64,000 bases of DNA from Bact-08 sp964533215 (GTDB taxonomy: Bacteria > Bacteroidota > Bacteroidia > Bacteroidales > UBA932): positions 682,001 to 746,000 of the forward strand of contig CAZHLJ010000001.1 of the NCBI GenBank assembly GCA_964533215.1, in the 5' to 3' direction. The number at the start of each line of letters is the position of its first letter. Positions within the stretch are counted from its first letter, which is position 1. A model generated the notes under the pieces. That model did no database searches, was not told the origin of the DNA, and saw nothing but the letters and a program-made list of their open reading frames with translations. A program made the position numbers and the translations under genes. Below, piece by piece: positions 50,370 through 57,761 of the stretch.

Positions 50370-50420
50370 AAATACCAGCTATTTACAATGGGTAATTGTA
50401 AATAGTTGGTATTTTTAGTT
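50370..50420 (+). terminator. Terminator of the protease-TonB operon
   Basis: A 20-bp stem (50370-50389 with 50395-50414, one G-T wobble) encloses a 5-nt loop and is followed by TTTTTAGTTTT. It ends the plus-strand operon and, on the other strand, could serve the small secreted gene that stops at 50429. Confidence 0.87.
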
Positions 50421-50428
50421 TTAATAAT

Positions 50429-50908
50429 TTATCTGGCAGATGAATCTCTCGCCCTTTTTATTTTTATATATGGGTTGGAGCGTACGCTCTTAACTGTCAT
50501 CTTTTGAACAATAGAATAATGATTTAAAGTCCATTTAGGTTCACCCAATTTGTGTAATTTAGACTTAGTTTCACCTGAGATAGGTTGTAAAAAATCTACG
50601 ATAATATAATAGTCAAATAATTCTGAGAATTCGCCGTCAGGCCCATTATGGTGTACACTCAATGCCAAGGCACAAATTCCTTGCATTGTGGATATTTTTT
50701 CATATGATTTTATTTGAAGTCCAAGATCCTTGACTATATATTCGACAGTCTTTCCTTTATAGAAATTGCTTCGAGTGTCAAAATTATATTCTAAAAAAGC
50801 TAAAGTATCATTATTAAATGATTCAAATGGTTTGTAAGGAGAACCGCTTTGCGCCTTTAAGATCAAGGTGACAAAGATAAAAATGATGATAAGTGAAATC
50901 TTTTTCAT
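50429..50908 (-). CDS. Small secreted protein next to the JAMM lipoprotein
   Basis: A protein of about 159 residues that I do not recognise. I take the ATG at 50906-50908 (MKKISLI); an upstream ATG at 50918-50920 overlaps the end of the JAMM gene. A signal peptide ends LKAQ. The mature protein is mixed, with KGKTVEYIVKDLGLQIKSYE and a segment VHHNGPDGEFSELFDYYIIVDF; no catalytic motif is evident. It directly follows the JAMM lipoprotein gene on the same strand, nearly overlapping, and shares its AT-rich composition, so it is probably a functional partner. An immunity protein for an envelope-acting effector is one possibility, but only gene order supports it. Confidence 0.68.
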   Translation of the reverse strand: MKKISLIIIFIFVTLILKAQSGSPYKPFESFNNDTLAFLEYNFDTRSNFYKGKTVEYIVKDLGLQIKSYEKISTMQGICALALSVHHNGPDGEFSELFDYYIIVDFLQPISGETKSKLHKLGEPKWTLNHYSIVQKMTVKSVRSNPYIKIKRARDSSAR

Positions 50909-50910
50909 TG

Positions 50911-52386
50911 TTAAGGACATTTTTTTGGTATGTATTGGGAGTTTATTTTTTCAGTTTTTTGTTCCTTGAACCCTTCAGTGGAATTTTTTCTGCTTGATAT
51001 TGTAAGACCGGTATTGTATTTTTCTAATACATATGATAAAGCGAATGTTTGTGCGTAATATCCTGAGTATCCTTGATTCAGCAAATTATTACATACTTCG
51101 TTATAATCATTAGACCAAACTGAGCCAGTTTGAAAACTATTGTCATTGGAGATATTAAAAAAAGAATTGTTATCCGCGTTATTCCAAAATGAATTTAATT
51201 TGTCTCTATCACTCACAATTATTGCAGATTCTGAGCCATCTGCAGCAATTATAATATTTGAAAAAATAATATTATTTCCATCTTTACAAATTTGGGCTAA
51301 GCAAATTGCATCTGAAGGTGATGGGGCAGAACTTTTGCCGTTAGGGTGAGTATGAGCTAAGAGATATGTATAGTTAGTCGTATGTATACTTACGGAACTT
51401 GAGCTATTTGAAGTTGCAATATATTCATTATTGTTTTGAGAAACGGGAAAATATTGTCCATCAATACAACTAACAGACATTCCATATTCAAAGGAACTGC
51501 AACTTGCATAATTTCTAAGCATATTAACATAAGAGTCGACATGCTCATAATTACTGCTATTATCATTCATGACACTATTCACTTGGTTTGCATTTGCAGT
51601 TGCAGAACTTGAACAGTCAGTTCTTGATAAAGGTTCCTTTACAGTGTTAGCTGGCGTTGATGGGATAACACCGCCACCACCGCCACCATCACCACCGCCA
51701 CCATCACCACCATCACCACCACCACCGCTACCACCTCCAGGCGTGTAGTTGCTGAAACTCCATCCGCAAATAGGACATTCGGTATAGCTTCTTTCTAAAT
51801 TCGAGTCAAAATTGTAGCCGCAACATTCACATTTCCAGGGCCATTCCCCCCAAACGATAAGCTCTCCTAGTGTGATTTTTGTCAAAGGATTAAGTATTAT
51901 CGCACCATTTTTAAAGGTATTTATGAAGATTAAAACACCTGCGGTTGAATATAATTCAGTCTTACCAGTGAATAAATCATAATCTTTATTTTTATACTCT
52001 AAATAATAACCTTCAGTTGGAATGAATTTTATTATATAAGCATTTTTTATAGTAGTGGTTTTTTGATTAAAAATAAAAATAACTAAAAAACGTTCGAAAC
52101 TATTTTTTGGATCTTTTATCGGGACAGACACTGCTCTATCCCCTTCGGTATTAAAATATATAAATTTGTTTTCCCAACATATTGTTTTATTTAAAAGAAC
52201 CTCATTTACAAAAAATGGAGATTTTGCTAATTTATCATTATAAAAGTCAATGATATTTTGATTGACATTCCTTAATATTTCTTTTGAATTGTTGTTATTA
52301 AGTGACGACTTTTCGGATTCATTCTCTGTTCGGGAGCAATAAATAATTAAAGGAAAAATAAAAATAATAAAAAATATTTTTTTCAT
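50911..52386 (-). CDS. Lipoprotein with zinc ribbon, Gly/Asp linker and JAMM metalloprotease motif
   Basis: A 491-residue lipoprotein (lipobox IIYC, Cys17) with an unusual domain order. Residues 18-180 are an N-terminal beta-rich part without known family. A zinc ribbon follows (Cys186, 188, 189, 204, 207: CECCGYNF ... CPICGW), then a linker of almost only Gly, Asp and Ser (217-239), then a C-terminal domain with HTHPNGKSSAPSPSD. That is an exact JAMM/MPN+ signature (HxHP-x7-S-x2-D: His345, His347, Ser356, Asp359), and Glu321 is a candidate for the upstream catalytic Glu. JAMM domains are zinc isopeptidases or peptidases; in secreted bacterial proteins they also occur as toxin domains. The gene is AT-rich compared with its surroundings. 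Confidence 0.75.
   Translation of the reverse strand: MKKIFFIIFIFPLIIYCSRTENESEKSSLNNNNSKEILRNVNQNIIDFYNDKLAKSPFFVNEVLLNKTICWENKFIYFNTEGDRAVSVPIKDPKNSFERFLVIFIFNQKTTTIKNAYIIKFIPTEGYYLEYKNKDYDLFTGKTELYSTAGVLIFINTFKNGAIILNPLTKITLGELIVWGEWPWKCECCGYNFDSNLERSYTECPICGWSFSNYTPGGGSGGGGDGGDGGGGDGGGGGGVIPSTPANTVKEPLSRTDCSSSATANANQVNSVMNDNSSNYEHVDSYVNMLRNYASCSSFEYGMSVSCIDGQYFPVSQNNNEYIATSNSSSSVSIHTTNYTYLLAHTHPNGKSSAPSPSDAICLAQICKDGNNIIFSNIIIAADGSESAIIVSDRDKLNSFWNNADNNSFFNISNDNSFQTGSVWSNDYNEVCNNLLNQGYSGYYAQTFALSYVLEKYNTGLTISSRKNSTEGFKEQKTEKINSQYIPKKCP
51668..51740. repeat. Low-complexity ACC/GCC/ATC trinucleotide repeat in the linker
   Basis: About 24 near-identical triplets (CCACCA, CCGCCA, CCATCA) encode the Gly/Asp linker of the JAMM lipoprotein. 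It is a coding microsatellite-like tract, likely to vary in length between strains by slippage; changes in steps of three would keep the frame. Confidence 0.8.
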
Positions 52387-52416
52387 AGATCGTTTAGTAG
52401 TAAAAGTTTATAATCA

Positions 52417-52424
52417 CAAACTTA
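52417..52424 (-). promoter_or_regulatory. Possible -7 box for the JAMM lipoprotein gene
   Basis: On the minus strand, TAAGTTTG matches TAnnTTTG, about 31 bp upstream of the start at 52386. No -33 match was found, so confidence is low. Confidence 0.35.
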
Positions 52425-52626
52425 TATAGAAAAAATTGATTTATAATACTTTTTAATAAATTAAATGCAAATATCAAGAAATACTTAGAAGTTATGAACG
52501 AGTGATGGCAATGGTTTGAATAGGAGCCATTAATATAGGGTTTACATAGCTAAATTATGTAAAAATTGACAAAAGAGAGAAAATTGTATGCAGAATAATT
52601 GAGATAATTTTGATAGGAAATGAAAA

Positions 52627-52661
52627 CAGGATTCTGAGATAAGATAAATCTCAAAATCCTG
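52627..52661 (-). terminator. Terminator of the S9 peptidase gene
   Basis: CAGGATTCTGAGAT (52627-52640) pairs with ATCTCAAAATCCTG (52648-52661) with one mismatch and a 7-nt loop. On the minus strand the stem is followed by TTTTC, on the plus strand by CCTTTTG. It lies about 70 bp past the S9 stop. Confidence 0.7.
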
Positions 52662-52734
52662 CCTTTTGTAGTGAATCCTAAACTATTTTAGTTAGAGATC
52701 ATCCTAGAATTCGTCACCCTTATATTATCTGAAA

Positions 52735-55575
52735 TTATTTAGTAATATCCAGTCCCCAGTCTATCCCTTTCATTGTTGCAGGTACGCCGGTCTTCATCCA
52801 GACTGGCATTGGCGCTCCTTTGAGGAAGTGGTCGAAGAACTGTGCAAGTCTTATGCTGAGGTCTTTCTGATTCACCCTATTTCCAAGATTGTGCGATTCG
52901 TTGTTGTATTGCAGTAACCAAGCTGGTTTGCCAAGTCTGCGCATAGCTGTGAAATACTCAATGCCTTGGTACCATGGAACTGCCTCGTCTGCATCGTTCG
53001 ACATTATCAAAAGAGGAGTCTCAATCTTGTCGGCATGGAAAAGCGGAGAGTTCTCAAGATAAAGATCCAGACCATCCCAAAGAGTCTTGCCGATTCGACT
53101 TTGAGTGTGCTCGTACTGGAACTCACGGACAACACCGCTACCCCAACGGATTCCTCCATATGCACTTGTCATGTTGGCTACAGGAGCACCTGCGCCGGCA
53201 GCTTTCCATTTGAAAACCTGAGGTTGGGTAACCATATAGGCAACCTGATAACCACCCCAGCTTTGACCCTGAATTGCTACATTCTCTCTATCAGCCCAAG
53301 AATTCTGACATATTTTTTCCACTCCAGGGACAATGCAATCTAATGCACTTTTACCAGGATGGCCTATCTGATAACAAATGTCTGGAATAAATACAAGATA
53401 TCCGTTACTTGCGAAATATGGAACATTTACCGTTGATGCACTTGGTGCAGGAGCTCTGTAATAGTTCAGATAATGACTGTTTCTTTCATAGAAATATACA
53501 ATCATAGGATACTTTTTGGCAGGGTCGAAGTTCTCAGGTTTGTAAAGAATTCCATTCATCTCTACACCTGTGGCCGAAGTCCATGTTACAAGCTCGTCTG
53601 TACACCAGTTGTAGTCCCTTTGCTGAGGATTTATATCAGTCACCCTTTTCTGTGTCTTGAAACCATCTTTGGTAATCCACATCTCGGGAGAGGTGGTGCA
53701 GTTGTGTTTCACATAAGTCATCACGGATCCCTCTTTTGCCTTTGTAAGGTAAACAAAAGTGAATGGTTCCAGAATCCATTTCTGCATCTGAGTCTTCTTT
53801 TTACCAACCTCTTTGTAATAATATCCGTTATTCTTAGTGACCTCGTCAAAGACAGAGAAGTATACGGTCTCCTTTGGCTTGATAGGAGTTAGTTTAACGC
53901 CCGGAGTTCCAGGAGGCAGTAGCATCTCATCCAGACGGACAAGCCTGAAAGTCTTCTTCTCCACACGTCCAAGTCCATCTGTAAGATTAAAGGCCGGTTT
54001 CTCCCCTTTTGGATCAATCTGCCACACATCGTAGCGGTCATAGATAAAGAATGCTTTATCACCCTCCTGCCATCCTCCGTGGCCATAAGAAGGAGCCATC
54101 TCAGGAGTGTCGTGAAGCTCATCTGCAAAAGAGACATTAATATCTTTTGTGATATTTCTTATCTGTTCGGTTGCAACTTCATATGAATACCACTTCTGAT
54201 CTACATTATTGAACCACACCAGGTATTTTGCATCGGGAGATGCGCTGACATTGCTGATAAATACATCCCTGAGCAAAAGCTTGCTGCTTCCATCCTTTAC
54301 AGACACAATATAAAGATCAGCATGAGGATTTGCCGACCACTGCGATTCCATCTCGTAATTCTTGTCAGACACGCTGAATCCCCAATCGCTAGACCACTCT
54401 TTTGGGACCTGAACAATTTCGTAATCACCTTTTGAAAGCTGAACTATATTGGGATCTGCTATGTTAAGGTCAACAGTGCTTAAGTAAGTTTTTTTCTGCT
54501 CCCTGGCAGCATTCAGAAGTTGGTACGGCTGAATGTAAGGTTCTGCATAGTGCCAGATGTCCAGTTTGGCAACCTCTGATTCTGCTATTGAAGTGTCTTT
54601 TTCCGGAAGGATAGGAGAGATGCCAAAGAATAGCCTGTCAGCACTCTTGTCAAAGTTGAGAGATCTGTTTCCGCTTACTTTCCATCCCTTGGGAAGACCC
54701 TTGGAATTCTTGTCAAGTATAACTTTTGCCTTATCGTATCCCTCTTTGAAAAGCAGGATGGAAACATCTTTTTTATTTGCCTTAGCCGTATCAAGGTTAG
54801 CGTAGAAAACCAGGCTTTTGCTGTTGTAACTTATCTCCGGCAATTTTACGCTCTGTTTTGAGTTGATGTTATAGATGCACTTTAAATCTTTTGTCGTTGG
54901 GATATAAAGGTACAGACCAGCTTTGTCCTTATATAAAGAATCCTTTGAATTAGGAATCCTTACAAACAAAAGAGAGTCACCACCTTTGCTGTAATCATAC
55001 TCAGTAATATATTTGAGAGTGTCAGTCAATCCTGTTGCAAAAGTATACACCATAAGGTCAGAACCCTCTTCCTTATCCTTTTTAGGAGCCTTCTTAGACT
55101 TTGACGTATCGGCAGGAGGAGTGGTCATGAATGCAAATGAGGATTTTCCCTCAAGCCCCATCTTGAAATCCTTAAGAAAAGGTATTTTTTTCAATTGCTT
55201 GGTATAGAGGTTGTAAATTCCAAGAGTATCTTTTGGAACTTTGTCTGCCTTATACTTTTTCAATCTGGCAGTCTTGCTCTCTTCAAATTTTGGTTTGATT
55301 TTGCAAATGGCGAACTTGCCGTCAAAAGTCAATTTAAATGAAGAACCACGTTCAATAGTGTACTGTTCGCCTGTCTTGAGATTTTGGGAGACCATAGAGC
55401 CGTCTCCTTCCTGGGAGTTTATCATGAAGACTGAGAACTTTGCGTCCTCCGTCATCTTGAATCCCCCGATGTTTTTCCACCCGTCGTAAACTGTATGATC
55501 AAGTGGTTTTTTCTGACCAAATGCACATACAGATAATGTCAGAAGGATGATTGAAAGAAAAGTAAGTCTTTTCAT
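52735..55575 (-). CDS. S9 family prolyl oligopeptidase-like serine peptidase
   Basis: A 946-residue exported peptidase with a signal peptide (1-20, ending CAFGQ). An irregular beta-propeller (about 25-620) precedes an alpha/beta-hydrolase domain (about 660-930). The triad is Ser772 (GQSWGGY), Asp863 (NDADEAVP) and His895 (NNESHNLG). The propeller filters substrates by size, so such enzymes cut short peptides. It is longer than classic prolyl oligopeptidase (about 700) owing to the extended propeller, as is usual for this Bacteroidetes group. It lies 35 bp after a DPP5-type S9 gene on the same strand, so both are likely produced together. Confidence 0.94.
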   Translation of the reverse strand: MKRLTFLSIILLTLSVCAFGQKKPLDHTVYDGWKNIGGFKMTEDAKFSVFMINSQEGDGSMVSQNLKTGEQYTIERGSSFKLTFDGKFAICKIKPKFEESKTARLKKYKADKVPKDTLGIYNLYTKQLKKIPFLKDFKMGLEGKSSFAFMTTPPADTSKSKKAPKKDKEEGSDLMVYTFATGLTDTLKYITEYDYSKGGDSLLFVRIPNSKDSLYKDKAGLYLYIPTTKDLKCIYNINSKQSVKLPEISYNSKSLVFYANLDTAKANKKDVSILLFKEGYDKAKVILDKNSKGLPKGWKVSGNRSLNFDKSADRLFFGISPILPEKDTSIAESEVAKLDIWHYAEPYIQPYQLLNAAREQKKTYLSTVDLNIADPNIVQLSKGDYEIVQVPKEWSSDWGFSVSDKNYEMESQWSANPHADLYIVSVKDGSSKLLLRDVFISNVSASPDAKYLVWFNNVDQKWYSYEVATEQIRNITKDINVSFADELHDTPEMAPSYGHGGWQEGDKAFFIYDRYDVWQIDPKGEKPAFNLTDGLGRVEKKTFRLVRLDEMLLPPGTPGVKLTPIKPKETVYFSVFDEVTKNNGYYYKEVGKKKTQMQKWILEPFTFVYLTKAKEGSVMTYVKHNCTTSPEMWITKDGFKTQKRVTDINPQQRDYNWCTDELVTWTSATGVEMNGILYKPENFDPAKKYPMIVYFYERNSHYLNYYRAPAPSASTVNVPYFASNGYLVFIPDICYQIGHPGKSALDCIVPGVEKICQNSWADRENVAIQGQSWGGYQVAYMVTQPQVFKWKAAGAGAPVANMTSAYGGIRWGSGVVREFQYEHTQSRIGKTLWDGLDLYLENSPLFHADKIETPLLIMSNDADEAVPWYQGIEYFTAMRRLGKPAWLLQYNNESHNLGNRVNQKDLSIRLAQFFDHFLKGAPMPVWMKTGVPATMKGIDWGLDITK

Positions 55576-55610
55576 GTAATTTTGGTTTGGGTAATAATTA
55601 TTTTAAATTC

Positions 55611-57680
55611 CTATTTAAGGTATTTGTCAAGCCATTCGTAGAAAATCCTGTTCCAAAGTATGCTGTTCTGAGGTTTGAGAATCCAATGGTTTTCATCCGG
55701 GAACAAAACCATTTTGGCAGGGACACCCATCATCTTGGCAGCATTGAATGCAGCCATCCCCTGTTCAACAGGAACACGATAATCGATTTCTCCGTGAGTT
55801 ATAAGTATAGGAGTATTCCAATTTTTAATCAGCTTGTGAGGAGAGTTGGAGTAATGCCTTTTGGCAACGGGATTGTCGTCCCATGGAGCACCTCCGTTAT
55901 CCCAGTTAGGAAACCATACCTCCTCTGTCATCATATACATCTGCTCTTGGTTAAAGATGCCGGCATGTGCAACAAATGCGGAAAAAAGATTCTTGTGAGT
56001 GCCGGCAAGATAATATATTGAATATCCGCCGTAGCTGGCTCCAACGGCACCAACCTTACCTACATACTTCTCCTTCTTCAGCGCTTTAACAGAAGAGAAG
56101 TAGTCCTGCATATTCAGGCCGATATAGTCACCGGAAATCTGCTCGCACCACTCCTGTCCGAAAGCAGTTGTACCCCTTCTGTTAGGAAGGATTACAATAT
56201 AATCATGCGCAGCCATCAACTGAGGGTTCCAGCGGTAAGACCAGCTTTGAGAAATGGTCTGCTGAGGACCTCCGGTACAGAAAAGGAGTGCAGGATAAAC
56301 CTTGGTGGAGTCAAATTTCGGCGGATAGACTACCCATACCTGCATCTCTTTGTTGTCAACGGTCTTGATCCATCTCTCCTCAACTCTTCCCATGGTTATC
56401 TGATCCAACAGATGCTTGTTTTCATTTGAGATCTGCTTAAAAGATGAGTCTGCCGGATTAATCATGGCAATCTCGTTTGGCATTGACATACTCTTATAGG
56501 TGCAGATTAGCTTGTCTCCGGCCAGCTGAACAGGGTCGAAATCATAAAATCCCTTTGTAAGACGCTTGATTGTAGTATCGGCGATATTGATATGATATAC
56601 TCCGGTAAGACCCTTTTCGCAAGATGTGAAGTAGAGTCCGGAGCCATCGGCCTGCCAAGTGATGCTCTCTACATTATATGTAAATTGCTTGGTAAGTTCG
56701 CTCTTCTGGCGAGTATCAAGATTCATTATGAACAACCTCTGCTTGTCTGCCTCATAACCATCTCTTTCCATGCTTATCCATGCAAAAGATTTCCCATCAG
56801 GTGAGAAAAGAGGGTTCGTGTCGTAACCCATCATCCCAACGGTAAGGTTTTCTGCCTTTTTTGAAGCGATGTTGTATAGGTAAATATCAGTATTTGTCGA
56901 GAATGCATATTTTACGCCAGTAAGCTTGCGACTGGCATATAGGATACTCTGGCCATCCGGACTCCAGCTAAGTTGCTCAATGCCACTTAAAGGAAGGGTA
57001 GGGCACTCATACGGTTCTCCTTCAAGGATATCGGTAATGTTTGAAACAGATTTGCCATCGAAATCGGCGATGAATGGATGTGGAATCTCCTCTACAAATG
57101 TATCCCAGTGGCGATACATAAGGTCATCGATCACTCTTCCTGAAGATTTGTCAAGGTCTGGATAAAGATCCTTTGGCTTTTTTAAAGATTGGACAGTACT
57201 TATAAAGAGAATCTTGTCACCTTTTGGAGAAAGAGAGAACTCAGAAATACCCTTTTCATAGTCACTTATCTTCTTCTGATCCGAGCCATCACTTTTCATT
57301 GTCCAAATCTGCCCCCCGGAAAGATATGCGATTTTTTTCCCACCATCAATCCAACGTGCATTATTCTCGCTTTTCTGTGTAGTTGTAAGCTGACGGTTGT
57401 CAGTCCCGTCAATGTTCATTACAAAAAGCTCCCGGTTGTTTTTGTTCTCCTCTATGCTGGTATAAGCAACTCCATATAGAATCTGCTTTCCATCCGGAGA
57501 GACCTGAGGGTCACTGACCTTGCCCATATTGTGCATGACCTCGGCTGATAAACGCCCGTCAGTCACGGTGATATTACTCTTTTGTATGAGTTTCTCACCT
57601 TGATTTTTCTGAGAATCACCACCACACGAGGTGGCTATGATTGCTGTTGTAATTAACATAGCTGATAGTTTACTCTTCAT
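55611..57680 (-). CDS. dpp5: S9 dipeptidyl-peptidase, DPP5-like lipoprotein
   Basis: A 689-residue serine exopeptidase close to the DPP5 of Porphyromonas gingivalis, which removes N-terminal dipeptides with Ala or hydrophobic P1 residues. It has propeller repeats with the SPDGK motif (about 45-400) and a hydrolase domain with Ser549 (GASYGGY), Asp633 (HGEIDYRVP) and His665 (DENHW). Characteristic shared segments include YPDLDKSSGRVIDDLMYRHWD and EEIPHPFIADFD. The signal peptide ends in ATSC, so it is probably a lipoprotein of the periplasm. It complements the two S46 enzymes 30 kb away. The next gene downstream is the other S9 peptidase, 35 bp on. Confidence 0.93.
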   Translation of the reverse strand: MKSKLSAMLITTAIIATSCGGDSQKNQGEKLIQKSNITVTDGRLSAEVMHNMGKVSDPQVSPDGKQILYGVAYTSIEENKNNRELFVMNIDGTDNRQLTTTQKSENNARWIDGGKKIAYLSGGQIWTMKSDGSDQKKISDYEKGISEFSLSPKGDKILFISTVQSLKKPKDLYPDLDKSSGRVIDDLMYRHWDTFVEEIPHPFIADFDGKSVSNITDILEGEPYECPTLPLSGIEQLSWSPDGQSILYASRKLTGVKYAFSTNTDIYLYNIASKKAENLTVGMMGYDTNPLFSPDGKSFAWISMERDGYEADKQRLFIMNLDTRQKSELTKQFTYNVESITWQADGSGLYFTSCEKGLTGVYHINIADTTIKRLTKGFYDFDPVQLAGDKLICTYKSMSMPNEIAMINPADSSFKQISNENKHLLDQITMGRVEERWIKTVDNKEMQVWVVYPPKFDSTKVYPALLFCTGGPQQTISQSWSYRWNPQLMAAHDYIVILPNRRGTTAFGQEWCEQISGDYIGLNMQDYFSSVKALKKEKYVGKVGAVGASYGGYSIYYLAGTHKNLFSAFVAHAGIFNQEQMYMMTEEVWFPNWDNGGAPWDDNPVAKRHYSNSPHKLIKNWNTPILITHGEIDYRVPVEQGMAAFNAAKMMGVPAKMVLFPDENHWILKPQNSILWNRIFYEWLDKYLK

Positions 57681-57761
57681 ATACTTTTACATTAATAATT
57701 TCTCTTTTTAGAGGGATTTTGTAAAATTAGGCTAAAATAAAGATTTAGACTAATGGAAAGC

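Larger units (their letters stand above)
52387..52734. other. AT-rich intergenic region
   Basis: 348 bp without a gene. The left part (to about 52500) is very AT-rich and should hold the promoter of the minus-strand JAMM gene. The right part holds the terminator of the S9 gene (52627-52661). I see nothing else, and no small coding frame worth naming. Confidence 0.6.

Noticed and set aside
51668..51740. Short tandem repeats as a possible CRISPR array
   Set aside because: The units are 3-12 bp, there are no spacers, and the tract lies in frame inside a coding region.
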